This document shows positions 8,379-16,600 of a DNA stretch of 35,647 nucleotides, in pieces. How positions within the stretch are numbered: position 1 is the first letter of the stretch; every line of letters starts with the position of its first letter. A program made the translations under genes and the position numbers. The notes beneath the pieces were generated by a model, which worked only from the letters and a program-made list of their open reading frames with translations, did not search any database and was not told the origin of the DNA. The stretch covers positions 1 through 35,647 of the forward strand of contig CALQRA010000020.1 in assembly GCA_943332855.1 (NCBI GenBank). Reading direction: 5' to 3'. Origin of the DNA: Candidatus Kuenenia stuttgartensis. Lineage in GTDB: Bacteria > Planctomycetota > Planctomycetia > Pirellulales > UBA1268.

Positions 8379-9023
8379 ATGCCCCGTGCTGCCGTGCTTG
8401 TTTCGCTGGCGCTGATCGGCGTCTCCCTCGCCCTCTCCGCCTGGCTCTACACAAGTCTTCCTGACGTCATCCCCACCCACTGGAACATCAACGGGGAGGC
8501 CGACGGCTTCGGGCCGAAGGGGGTGGCGGCCTGGCTCCTCCCGGTGATCACCCTCGCCCTGCTCGGCTTCATGTGCCTGATTCCTTGGCTCTCGCCGCAG
8601 GGATTCCAGGTCGATGTTCATGGGCGCGCTTTCAGCGTCCTTCTGGTAGCGCTGACGTCGCTGATGGTCTTCATCCATCTCCTCTCGCTCGCGGCGGCGC
8701 TTCGCCCTGGGCTCGAGGTTGGCCGAGCGATGGTGGCCGGCGTGATGTTTTTCCTCGGGGCCATCGGGACGACCTTCAGCGGGATCAAACGCAATTTCTT
8801 CATCGGCGTCCGCGTTCCCTGGACGATCGCCTCGGAGCGGGTGTGGGACGATACCCACGCTCTCGCCGCGCGGATTTGGGTCGTCGGTGGGTTTCTCGGC
8901 GCGGTGCTCGCCGCCCTCGGGCAGACGCTGCCGGCGCTGATCCTCGTGGCGCCGATGGCGCTGGTGCCGATTGTCTATTCCTTCGTCCGCTACAAGCAGC
9001 TCGAGCGGCTCGGGCAGCTGTGA
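8379..9023 (+). CDS. DUF1648 / SdpI family integral membrane protein
   Basis: A 214-residue protein with about six membrane segments. The N-terminal DUF1648 motif is LPDVIPTHWNINGEADGFGPK. The SdpI-type signature KRNFFIGVRVPWTIASERVWDDTHALAARIWVVGG follows in the second half. The ATG at 8379 is preferred over the in-frame GTG at 8370, and AGG lies 8 bases upstream of the ATG. A TAGAAT hexamer (8346-8351) could be a -10 element, though no convincing -35 is seen. In Bacillus, SdpI gives immunity to the SdpC toxin, but most homologues have no known partner and no SdpC-like gene is visible here. The gene lies opposite and between eutA and eutBC, converging on eutA with only 18 bases between the stops. 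Confidence 0.85.
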   Translation: MPRAAVLVSLALIGVSLALSAWLYTSLPDVIPTHWNINGEADGFGPKGVAAWLLPVITLALLGFMCLIPWLSPQGFQVDVHGRAFSVLLVALTSLMVFIHLLSLAAALRPGLEVGRAMVAGVMFFLGAIGTTFSGIKRNFFIGVRVPWTIASERVWDDTHALAARIWVVGGFLGAVLAALGQTLPALILVAPMALVPIVYSFVRYKQLERLGQL

Positions 9024-9041
9024 CACCCGTGCCTGCAGGCT

Positions 9042-10472
9042 TCAGCCCTCGAGGCCGTGGTACGACACCGGCACGACGCCGTCGCGCTCCCTCCCCAGGG
9101 AGACCCAGCGGGCAGCGGGGAGATCGAGCTCGTCAACGATCACGAGCTCGACGGCCAATCCTCCCCACCGGGTCGCGCACTGGCCGAGGGCCTGGCCGCA
9201 GTTGGTGTCGAGGAGAACCACCAGCGGCCTTTCGGCGGGCCAGGAAAGCGATTCGAGGACAGCGGCGAGCCGCCGGCCGAAGGACCGCACGGCGTCGGCG
9301 GTCGGCGCGAGGCCCCTGACGCGCACCGCCGCGCCGGCCCCTGAGCGCCGGGCCAAGCCGAGGGCCGCGGCGACGGCGGCGTCGTTGCTGGCCGGCTCGA
9401 GCGTGGCGACGATCGGCAGGTCGGTGAGGGGGAGGAGCCGCGGGGCGGGGAGATGGATGCTTGCCCCCGAGATCCGCGTGGCATGGCGGAGCAGGCCGAC
9501 GACGGTCGCCCGGCCGCCTCCCTCCGGTACCTCCTCGCGCCAGTGCCGGCGCCAGGTGGGATGGACGAGGAGCCGGCGGGCGAGATCGACGCCGAGATCG
9601 CCGTACGCGCTCGTGCCGGGAAGCTCGTCCCCCCGCGCCGCGGCGTAGACCAGCTCGCCGACGCCGCCGGAGAGCGTCACGATCCGGTCGGGGCCTGTGG
9701 CAATCTGCCCCGGCAAAAAGGGTATTTGGAGATGGCCGAGCGTTGTTGGGTCGTCGGCGTCGACCGCCGCGCCGGCCACGGCCTGGTCAAGGAGGGCCAG
9801 GTACCAATCGAGGACTCGCTCGAGATCGGCGGCCGGCAGATCGTCGCCGGGGGCGGCGCGGATGCCGAGGGCTGCGAACAGGGCGCGGGCCTGGCAGGAG
9901 AGGGCCTCGATCCGACGCGATCCCGCCACGAAGCGCACGTGCCGCGCGCCGACAAACAGGCAGCCGGTGGCGAGAACGGTGCCATCGATCCCAGCGGCGA
10001 GGTTCGTCGTGCCGCCACCGATGTCGAGATGGATGAAGGTCCGCCGCGGATGCCGCCGGGAGAGCGCCGCACAGCTCCCCTGGAAGGCGAGCCACGATTC
10101 GAGGCAGGGGTCGTCGGCCGTGGCGACCAGCGTCGTCCCCAGCCGGGCGCGGATCGCGGCCACCAGTCCGGCGGCGTTCTCTCTTCGGGCAGTGAGGCCG
10201 GTGAGAAGCGCTCCCCCGCCGCCGATGTCGGTCGTCCCCGGGATCACCCCGGCGCGGGTCAGCCAGTCGTCGACGAGCCGGAGCGTGGCGGCGAGATCGA
10301 GCACGTCGCCATCCAGCGGCGTGAACACGAGCGGCGAGCGGTAGGTCTCGCGGATCACCGTCAGCTCCATCCGCCCAGTAACAGCGTTGCGACGGACCAT
10401 CGCCTCGGCGGCGAGCGCGCTCGATGTCGTCGTTCCGAAGTCGAGGCCGACGAGGGTCGTTGTGGCAGCCAT
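9042..10472 (-). CDS. eutA: EutA, ethanolamine ammonia-lyase reactivating factor
   Basis: A 476-residue ASKHA-fold ATPase. It opens with VGLDFGTTTSSALAAE (phosphate-1 loop). It continues with DIGGGGALLTGLTARRENA (family hallmark, ~82-100), HLDIGGGTTNLAAGIDG (phosphate-2, ~149-164), TLSGGVGELVYA (adenosine loop, ~267-278), SAYGDLGVDLARRLL and TRISGASIHLP. These follow the order and wording of EutA, and the length matches the usual ~467 residues. EutA exchanges damaged cobalamin on EutBC for fresh adenosylcobalamin using ATP, so a nearby EutBC is its expected client. The ATG at 10472 overlaps the TGA of the upstream permease as TGATG, which suggests translational coupling. The same frame is open far upstream, but that part reads against the permease gene and is not coding. 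eutA is separated from eutBC by the opposing SdpI gene. Confidence 0.9.
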   Translation of the reverse strand: MAATTTLVGLDFGTTTSSALAAEAMVRRNAVTGRMELTVIRETYRSPLVFTPLDGDVLDLAATLRLVDDWLTRAGVIPGTTDIGGGGALLTGLTARRENAAGLVAAIRARLGTTLVATADDPCLESWLAFQGSCAALSRRHPRRTFIHLDIGGGTTNLAAGIDGTVLATGCLFVGARHVRFVAGSRRIEALSCQARALFAALGIRAAPGDDLPAADLERVLDWYLALLDQAVAGAAVDADDPTTLGHLQIPFLPGQIATGPDRIVTLSGGVGELVYAAARGDELPGTSAYGDLGVDLARRLLVHPTWRRHWREEVPEGGGRATVVGLLRHATRISGASIHLPAPRLLPLTDLPIVATLEPASNDAAVAAALGLARRSGAGAAVRVRGLAPTADAVRSFGRRLAAVLESLSWPAERPLVVLLDTNCGQALGQCATRWGGLAVELVIVDELDLPAARWVSLGRERDGVVPVSYHGLEG

Positions 10473-12031
10473 CACGCCCGCGGTCCGGCGAGGGTGTCGA
10501 GGTGGGGCGGGCCAGGGAAATGACGCCTTTTGTGGAGGAACCACCAGGCGACAAGGACCAGCGCAAAGCCGGGCACGATCCACAGCGCCACCTCGTTTGG
10601 CGGCTGAACCCCGACGACAAACAGGGCCACGCCGCCGAGGAGGCACAAGCCTGCCAGCGGGCGGTAGGCGGCCCCCAGCGACCATGGCCCCATCCGCGTC
10701 CAGGTGCGGCCGTGGGTGAGGAGCCCGGAGAGTGTCGGCATCAGGTAGGAGACATAGAGGAGGATCACGCACACCGCCGTGATCGTCAGGTAGGGAACGA
10801 GCACCGTGAACCCCACCGCGAGGACGGCGACGACCCAGATGGCGACATTCGGCGTGCGATGCACCGGGCTGACGCGCCGCAGCAGCGGCGACCAGGGGAG
10901 GCCGCCGTCGCGGGCGAAGGCGAAGAGCATCCGGGAGCCGCTGGTGACGGTCGCCAGCCCGCAGCAGAATTGGGCTGCGGCGATACCGACGAGGAGGAGG
11001 AGCCGCAGCGGCCCGGGAAGGACGTGGCCCATCGTCCAGAAGAAGGCGTTGCCCCCTTCGGCGGCAGCGGCGTCGAGATCGGGAATCGCCATCACCAGGG
11101 CCGCGAGCATCACCCAGCCGGCCAGCGCCGAGACGATGACGGCGCGGAGGATGGCGCGCGGCACCTCGAGCGCCGCGCCGACGGTCTCCTCGGCGGCATG
11201 CGCCGAGGCGTCGAAGCCGGTGATCGTGTAGGCGGGGAGGAGGAGGCCGAGAGCGAACGCCCAGCCCGGGCTGTCCGTCGCCGGCCAGACCGGTGCTCCG
11301 GCCGGTACGCCGGTGAAGTTTCTGATCTCGATCAATCGACCGGGATCGAGCGCGGGGGCGAAGGCGAGGAGGGCGACGGTCAGTCCGGCGGCGACCAAGA
11401 GAATGAGCCAGCCACTGGCGTCGGTGATCCGGGTCGTCGTGCGGATGCCGGTGTGGTTGAGGGCGGCCTGCACGAAGGTGAGGAGGGCCACGGCGATGAA
11501 CTGGACGAGGAGAGGGGCGAGGCGGTCTGAGCCGGGGTGGAACAGCTCGTGGGCTGGCGCTGACTCGACGAGCGCTGAGAGTGTCTTTCCGGCGGCCTCG
11601 GGGGACCACCCCAGGACCGGGGCGAAGGCTCCAAAACAGAACTGGACCGTGGCGACGTTGATGGCGGCGAGGACGGTGATGATGCCGGCGAGGTTGAACC
11701 AGGCGGTGGCCCAGCCCCAGCCGCGGCCCCCAAGAATCGCCCCCCAATGGTAGAGGCCGCCAGCGGTGGGAAAGGCGGAGGCGACCTGGGCCATCGTGGC
11801 GGCGAAGGCGAGGGCGACGAGGCTCACCAGCGGCCAGCCGAGGCCAATGCTCGCGCCGCCGGCCGCCCCCAGCCCGACCGGGAACGACGTGATTCCGCCG
11901 GCGAGGATGCAGATGATCGACAGCGAGATGCAGTAATTGGAGAAGCCCCCCATCCGCCGCTCGAGCTCTTGGGCGTAGCCCATCGCCGCAAGCGTGCGGA
12001 CGTCGTCGTCGATGTCGGGGGCCGGGGGCAT
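10472..12031 (-). CDS. APC-superfamily amine/amino-acid permease of the ACT (amino acid/choline transporter) type
   Basis: A 519-residue protein with about 12 hydrophobic segments. The cytoplasmic lead-in LAAMGYAQELERRMGGFSNY followed by CISLSIICILAGGITSF is the signature of the ACT family, which includes yeast choline/ethanolamine permease Hnm1, GABA permease and bacterial relatives. TGFDASAHAAEET and VPRAILRAVIVSALAGW (the loop around TM6) also fit. Its coupling to eutA through a one-base stop/start overlap argues that it imports ethanolamine or a related amino alcohol for EutBC; that is inference from context. The start at 12031 has no obvious Shine-Dalgarno, and a slightly later start is possible. 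It is divergent from the AI-2E exporter gene across 206 bases, in which GATAAT (12158-12163) is the only -10-like hexamer noticed. Confidence 0.85.
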   Translation of the reverse strand: MPPAPDIDDDVRTLAAMGYAQELERRMGGFSNYCISLSIICILAGGITSFPVGLGAAGGASIGLGWPLVSLVALAFAATMAQVASAFPTAGGLYHWGAILGGRGWGWATAWFNLAGIITVLAAINVATVQFCFGAFAPVLGWSPEAAGKTLSALVESAPAHELFHPGSDRLAPLLVQFIAVALLTFVQAALNHTGIRTTTRITDASGWLILLVAAGLTVALLAFAPALDPGRLIEIRNFTGVPAGAPVWPATDSPGWAFALGLLLPAYTITGFDASAHAAEETVGAALEVPRAILRAVIVSALAGWVMLAALVMAIPDLDAAAAEGGNAFFWTMGHVLPGPLRLLLLVGIAAAQFCCGLATVTSGSRMLFAFARDGGLPWSPLLRRVSPVHRTPNVAIWVVAVLAVGFTVLVPYLTITAVCVILLYVSYLMPTLSGLLTHGRTWTRMGPWSLGAAYRPLAGLCLLGGVALFVVGVQPPNEVALWIVPGFALVLVAWWFLHKRRHFPGPPHLDTLAGPRA

Positions 12032-12237
12032 GAGGAGGCTGCCGCGGGGAAAAGGTCCGGTCCGGGGGAACAGGCCCGGCGGGGGGACAGAGGGGCGCCC
12101 CGATGGCCCGAGTGAGCAGGATACTCTGGCGGGCTGTCGCCGACGGGACGACGAGCTGATAATCGGTTTGCGATCGCCTCGCTCCCGATCCCGACGCTCA
12201 TTTCCCCCGGACCTTCCGGCTCCGACGAGACCCCGGC

Positions 12238-13317
12238 ATGGAATCCCCCTCGGCCCCCTCCTCCCGTTCCGCGACGGCCGACGCGAGCTTGGTGGTGATC
12301 GCGATCGTCGTCGCCGGCGCGGCGATCACCCATCTCGGCCCTGTGCTCCAGCCGTTCCTCGTGGCGCTGTTCCTCTTCTACGCCACCCGGTTCGGCGTCA
12401 AGACGCTCTCCGGGCTGGGGATGCGTCCGCTCACGGCCTACGCGACGCTCGTCGGGCTGATCCTCATCGCTTCGGTTCTCCTCGCGCAGTTCGTTTACCG
12501 CGAGGCGGTGTCGTTTCGGGGGAGCTGGCCGCGCTACGAAGATCGGATCGGCGACATCATCACGCGCTGGAGCGGCCCGCTCGGCGGCGCGGCGGGCGGG
12601 GGGGAGCACGTGCCGATCGACGCGGGGGCGGTCGACCCGACCGCCGCGCGGACCTCCCTCTCCGACCTGTTCCGGGTTTCGAGCCGCGACGTGCTGAACT
12701 TCGTCTTTGCCAAGGGGATCGACGCGGCGGAGCTGATCGTGCTCGTGTTTTGCTATCTCGTCTTCCTGTTCCTCGGCAGCCGGAAGTTCGAGGCCCGCGT
12801 TGGGCGCGCCTTCCCCGGTGAGCGTGGCAAGCGGATCCTCGCCGTCGGGGAGGGGATCTCGGAGTCGATGGAACGCTTCATGATGGTGAAGTCGGTGATC
12901 GGCGTTGGCATGGGGCTCTCGGCGGGGGTGATCATGTGGCTCTTCGGCCTCGATCACTGGCCGCTGTGGGCGTTCCTGTTCTTCGCCGCCAACTACATCA
13001 CGTCGATCGGGAGCTGGGCGGCGTGCGTCCCGCCGATCCTCATGGCCGCGCTCGATCTGGGGGCGGTGCCGGCCACGATCCTCGCCATCCTGATCGTCGT
13101 CAACCGAATCTTCTGGATCGACTTCCTCGAGCTCAAGCTCTCCGGCAAGCAGCTCAACCTCGACCCCACGCTCCTCTTCCTCTGGCTCTCCTACTGGGGC
13201 TGGGCATGGGGGATCCTCGGGCTGATCCTCGCTTATCCGATGATGGCCGCGGTGAAGATCTCGCTGCGGCACCTCGGCGATACCCACGGCTGGGACGAAC
13301 TGCTCTCCGACGAGTGA
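12238..13317 (+). CDS. AI-2E family transporter (UPF0118)
   Basis: A 359-residue polytopic membrane protein. Two helices near the N-terminus (ITHLGPVLQPFLVALFLFYATRFGVKTL) are followed by a hydrophilic domain (~100-165). Then come the family-typical helices: AELIVLVFCYLVFLFLGSRKF, MMVKSVIGVGMGLSAGVIMWLFGLDHW, LWAFLFFAANYITSIGSWAA and, at the end, YWGWAWGILGLILAYPMMAAVKI. Family members include the E. coli TqsA autoinducer-2 exporter and sodium/proton antiporters, so substrate cannot be assigned from sequence. No other gene here points to quorum sensing. It converges on the AhpD-like gene with only 18 bases between the stops, in which the 10-base palindrome GCCTGCAGGC occurs. Confidence 0.88.
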   Translation: MESPSAPSSRSATADASLVVIAIVVAGAAITHLGPVLQPFLVALFLFYATRFGVKTLSGLGMRPLTAYATLVGLILIASVLLAQFVYREAVSFRGSWPRYEDRIGDIITRWSGPLGGAAGGGEHVPIDAGAVDPTAARTSLSDLFRVSSRDVLNFVFAKGIDAAELIVLVFCYLVFLFLGSRKFEARVGRAFPGERGKRILAVGEGISESMERFMMVKSVIGVGMGLSAGVIMWLFGLDHWPLWAFLFFAANYITSIGSWAACVPPILMAALDLGAVPATILAILIVVNRIFWIDFLELKLSGKQLNLDPTLLFLWLSYWGWAWGILGLILAYPMMAAVKISLRHLGDTHGWDELLSDE

Positions 13318-13335
13318 CCCCCGCCTGCAGGCACC

Positions 13336-14763
13336 TCACTCCAGCGGCAGCCCGGCCACCTCGGTGAATCGGTCAAAGAGCGACTCCATCGCGACTTCGT
13401 GGACGACATGGACGAGCGTCGCCGGCGACGTCGCCCCGAGGGCGGCCTCAAACTGGGCGTCGGTGCAGGCGACGGGGCTCGCGGCGAGGGTGTCGGCGAC
13501 GACGAGGACCGCACGCTCGGGGGCCGAGAGTCGGGCTTGGTCTCCGGCGAGATCGGCGAGCGCCGCGTCGTCAACGCCGAGATTCCGCAGTCGGTTTTCG
13601 GCCAGCCCCAGCGCGTACCAGGCCCGGTTGCGCCGGGCGACGGTCCAGGCGATCCGCGCCCGCTCCGCCGGCGAAAGCCCCGGGCTTGAGGCGGTCAACC
13701 CGAAGGCCCTCACCATCCTCGGGCCGGCGACGGGGAAGTGGGAAAGGAGGCGCATCCACTGCGGGATCGCCCCTGCGGGAGCGAGGTCCCCCAGGACCTC
13801 CCGAGCCGTCGCCTCGTCGACCGGCGCCAGCCGAGCGCTGCGCGTGCGGGCCGCAGCGCGGCCGGCGGCGAGCTCCTCCGCCGTGGGGAGCGGGGCGGGG
13901 GCGCGGGTGGCGGCGAGCGCCTCCCCGCCGAGCTCTGCCCCGAGCACCGCGACCGCCGATGGCAGGGCCAGATACGGCGCGGAGGTCGGTGTCAGGTAGG
14001 AGTGGGCTCCGCCGGCTCCGGTCTGGGCCCAGCCGGAATTGCCGCCGTTCCCCGCCTGGGGGACACCGATCCCCTCCTTCCAGCGGTTGATGGCATTGTT
14101 CCCCCCGACCGACAGGCTCATCTCGACGACCTCCTTCGGCGTGAAGTGCTCGAGGCAGGCGGCGACGTCGGCGTCGGTGAGGCTGCCGGGGGCGAGCGTC
14201 AGCTTTCGCGCCAGGGCGAAGGCGGCCTGCTCGTTCTCCGGGAAGCCGCTCCAGTCCGTGTCGAGCCGGGCGAGATCGTCGTCGCTCATCCCCACGGCGA
14301 GGAGCTTCGATTCCTGGTGGCCGAGGCAGTATTGGCAGTTGTTGACCCGCGACGCGATCCAGAAGAGGCGAGTCTTGAAGCCGTAGTCGAGGGTCACGGC
14401 TGGGTCGGGCTCGATCACGACTTTCGGCACCGGGGCCCCGGGGCGCTTCGGCGCTGTCCCGCCAAATCCCAGATAACCGCGGAGCTCCGTGCCGGGTAGG
14501 TAGAGGGACCGGAGCCGGTTCTCGTAGGAGAGGGCCGTGGCATCGTCCGCGGCGGCTGCCTGCTCGGCCTCGGTCGGATCGGGGAGGGGGATCCGTTCGT
14601 GCCGCGTCTTCATCCCCTCGAGCATCCGCTTCATCGCCGGCCGGGTGACGGGCGTGGGGCGCGGGGCGTCGACGACCGGCGTCTCGCCACGGCTGATGCC
14701 GATGGCGAGGGTCGCGATCAACGCCTGCGCGAGGTGGCAGGAAAAACGGCTTTGACGGTGCAT
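13336..14763 (-). CDS. Exported protein with two AhpD-like (carboxymuconolactone decarboxylase family) domains
   Basis: A 475-residue protein with an N-terminal signal-like segment (CHLAQALIATLAIGISRGE). The first AhpD-like domain (~120-240) contains the redox motif NNCQYCLGHQ with Cys143, Cys146 and His149, the CxxC...H of alkylhydroperoxidases. A second repeat of the fold (~330-470) keeps the helix pattern (ARIAWTVARRNRAWYALGLAENRL, APERAVLVVADTLAASP) but has no cysteines at the motif, so it is probably structural. In planctomycetes such proteins are commonly annotated as carboxymuconolactone decarboxylases, though a peroxidase-like thiol role is more likely. The gene follows the lipoprotein gene by 63 bases and DUF1559 further upstream on the same strand, suggesting a three-gene transcript. 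Confidence 0.82.
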   Translation of the reverse strand: MHRQSRFSCHLAQALIATLAIGISRGETPVVDAPRPTPVTRPAMKRMLEGMKTRHERIPLPDPTEAEQAAAADDATALSYENRLRSLYLPGTELRGYLGFGGTAPKRPGAPVPKVVIEPDPAVTLDYGFKTRLFWIASRVNNCQYCLGHQESKLLAVGMSDDDLARLDTDWSGFPENEQAAFALARKLTLAPGSLTDADVAACLEHFTPKEVVEMSLSVGGNNAINRWKEGIGVPQAGNGGNSGWAQTGAGGAHSYLTPTSAPYLALPSAVAVLGAELGGEALAATRAPAPLPTAEELAAGRAAARTRSARLAPVDEATAREVLGDLAPAGAIPQWMRLLSHFPVAGPRMVRAFGLTASSPGLSPAERARIAWTVARRNRAWYALGLAENRLRNLGVDDAALADLAGDQARLSAPERAVLVVADTLAASPVACTDAQFEAALGATSPATLVHVVHEVAMESLFDRFTEVAGLPLE

Positions 14764-14826
14764 GAAAGGGTCCTTGTGGGTCGGGCCAGAAAGCGTCGAG
14801 TCCGGCTCCGCGTCGTGCCTGTCGAA

Positions 14827-15210
14827 TCAGTCCCCCAACGCGATGCTGATCGCGGGCTGGGTGGAGACGGTGTAGGTCGCCTTCTTCGTGCCGATCGGCG
14901 GGGGGCCTTCGAGTGTCACGTCGAAGCGGGTGCTCGGCCCGAATGGTTTCCCCGCGCCGATCGTGTAGGACGTGATCGTCGCCCCGCCATGCCAGCGTTC
15001 GTCGGCGACATGGATCGGGGGGGAGAGCTTGCGCAGATCGTCGCAGCTCTTCCCCTCCTTCCAGGCCGCGAGCGCCGCCTCGATCACCGCAGCGGCCTTG
15101 TCGGGCTCGGCCTTGTACTGCGGCCCCTGCCCGCAGCCGGCGAGGAGCGCCGGTGCGAGGAGGAGCCAGTTCAACGTGGTTGCAGGGAACCCGGTGGGTC
15201 GCATCGGCAT
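14827..15210 (-). CDS. Small lipoprotein of unknown function
   Basis: A 127-residue protein with a type II signal peptide: a hydrophobic stretch LNWLLLAPALLAGCG ends in the lipobox LLAGC. The mature part has AAAVIEAALAAWKEGKSCDD (helical) followed by a strand-rich segment (ATITSYTIGAG..., TRFDVTLEGPPP...KATYTVSTQPAISIALGD). I do not recognise a named domain. Small lipoproteins of this kind frequently follow DUF1559 genes in planctomycetes. Here the stop of the DUF1559 gene is 60 bases upstream on the same strand, which fits cotranscription. Probably located in a membrane facing the periplasm; role unknown. Confidence 0.75.
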   Translation of the reverse strand: MPMRPTGFPATTLNWLLLAPALLAGCGQGPQYKAEPDKAAAVIEAALAAWKEGKSCDDLRKLSPPIHVADERWHGGATITSYTIGAGKPFGPSTRFDVTLEGPPPIGTKKATYTVSTQPAISIALGD

Positions 15211-15270
15211 GGTGCCTTTCGGGGGGAAGTTGGAGGCGTGGGGCTACGGCCGTGGTGGGGCCGTGGTGGC

Positions 15271-16245
15271 TCACTGGCCATCGAAGCCCGACACGATCTC
15301 AGCGCCACTCTTCGTTCCCAGGCCACGCCAGATCTTCAGGTCGACCCCGTCGGAGACGAACCGCACCGACGCATCGCACATCCCCAGCATCACGCCGCCT
15401 GAGTGGTAGCTCTGGGCGGTGGTCATGATCCGTCCCGGGGGAAACATGCAGGAACGGCTGTTGGGGACATTGGAGTGGAAGTAGATCGTCGTCGAGTGAT
15501 AGCCGTAGAGCCAGGGGCCGCCGATGTTGCTGAACCGCTGGTAGGTGAGATTCGACGGATCGATCGCCTGGCACTGCTGGACCGCCTCGTCGGTGGTGCT
15601 GGGGTTCGTCTGCGGCCAGAAGGTATCGGTGCGGGCCGTCGAGAGGCCGTTGTTGAAGTCGCCGACCCCGTGCTCGCTGATCGCCGCGGTCTGGCTCGAG
15701 CCGTCGAGCACCTCCGACATCCGCACCTTGCTGTCGAGGAAGAAGACGCCGTCCGGTGCAGGCATGCCGAAGTTTGGATCAGACGAGGCCGTGGGGGGAT
15801 TCCCCCACAGGACTCCCGACCCCTGATTGAATCGGTAGTTGTTCTGGGCGTACGAGGCAGGCAGGTAGGTGGCCGGATCGGACGGGCAGGCGAACGTGGA
15901 GACTTTCATCGCCGCCACGGCGGTGTGGAACGGATCGTTCCAGGCCTTCGAGGGATCGACGAGTTGGAAGATCGTCGATTGCTCGATGTAGGGGAGGAGG
16001 TAGGTGTGGGTGGAGATCGACTGGGCGTTGCGGCCGGTGGGGAAGAAGCCCTTTGCCGAATGGTGGCTCTGGAGGCCGAGGCCGAGTTGCTTGACGTTGT
16101 TGGCACACTGCGACCGCCGGGCCGCCTCGCGGGCCGACTGAACGGCTGGGAGGAGAAGGCCGACGAGGGTGCCGATGATGGCGATGACAACGAGGAGTTC
16201 GACGAGCGTGAAGGCCCGGGTTCGACGGAGAACGGGGGTGGTCAT
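15271..16245 (-). CDS. DUF1559 domain protein with prepilin-type N-terminal cleavage/methylation motif
   Basis: A 324-residue protein beginning [37 protein letters not shown], written here in parts: basic leader RRTR, cleavage site AFTLVE and the hydrophobic helix of type IV pilin-like proteins. The DUF1559 landmarks follow: [56 protein letters not shown] and, at the end, [27 protein letters not shown]1559 proteins occur in large numbers in planctomycete genomes and are thought to be pseudopilin-like envelope proteins; no precise function is known. The start at 16245 is supported by AGGAA seven bases upstream. The frame is open to 16635, but that extension is proline/arginine-rich and not family sequence. 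Confidence 0.95.
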   Translation of the reverse strand: MTTPVLRRTRAFTLVELLVVIAIIGTLVGLLLPAVQSAREAARRSQCANNVKQLGLGLQSHHSAKGFFPTGRNAQSISTHTYLLPYIEQSTIFQLVDPSKAWNDPFHTAVAAMKVSTFACPSDPATYLPASYAQNNYRFNQGSGVLWGNPPTASSDPNFGMPAPDGVFFLDSKVRMSEVLDGSSQTAAISEHGVGDFNNGLSTARTDTFWPQTNPSTTDEAVQQCQAIDPSNLTYQRFSNIGGPWLYGYHSTTIYFHSNVPNSRSCMFPPGRIMTTAQSYHSGGVMLGMCDASVRFVSDGVDLKIWRGLGTKSGAEIVSGFDGQ

Positions 16246-16600
16246 GGGGGTGGTTCCTGGAAGCGGGATCAGAATGAAAAATGGAAGGAACGGATCGAAT
16301 GGATCGAGACACCGACCGGAAGAATGAGGAGCCTCCAGATGGGGCTTCGCGGCTTGATGGCGCGGCGCCGTCGTCGGGAGCGGTGGCACAAAGGAATGCC
16401 GGTTTGTCCAAGCGGGCCCCGGGGCGATGGCCATCATCGGCTCCAGGGAGGAGCCGCGGCGTTCGTCACGGCGCAGCGTGGGAACGCCCGAGGGCACGAA
16501 CCGGGGACGACGGCAAGAAGAGGGCCCCAAAGCATCACCGGTCCTCACGGCAGCCAAAAGGCCTCGTGAAGGACCAGGCGCGCAGGCGCCCACGCCGTCG
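16246..16600. other. 355-bp intergenic region upstream of the DUF1559 gene
   Basis: It must hold the promoter of the DUF1559 gene and the end of the transcript of the small secreted protein. Apart from a hairpin at 16541-16574 and two short stems (16439-16455 and 16577-16590), I see nothing. Open frames across it on the plus strand are rich in Arg and Pro and look like shadows. Confidence 0.5.
16541..16574 (-). terminator. candidate terminator hairpin after the small secreted-protein gene
   Basis: GTCCTCACG (16541-16549) pairs with CGTGAAGGAC (16565-16574) with one bulged base. It lies 27-60 bases beyond the stop codon of the minus-strand gene at 16601. No clear U-tract follows. Confidence 0.3.

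Noticed and set aside
10473-11747. long N-terminal extension of eutA on the minus strand
   Set aside because: The frame is open, but it overlaps the permease gene in another frame and has no family similarity. EutA similarity begins at the ATG at 10472.
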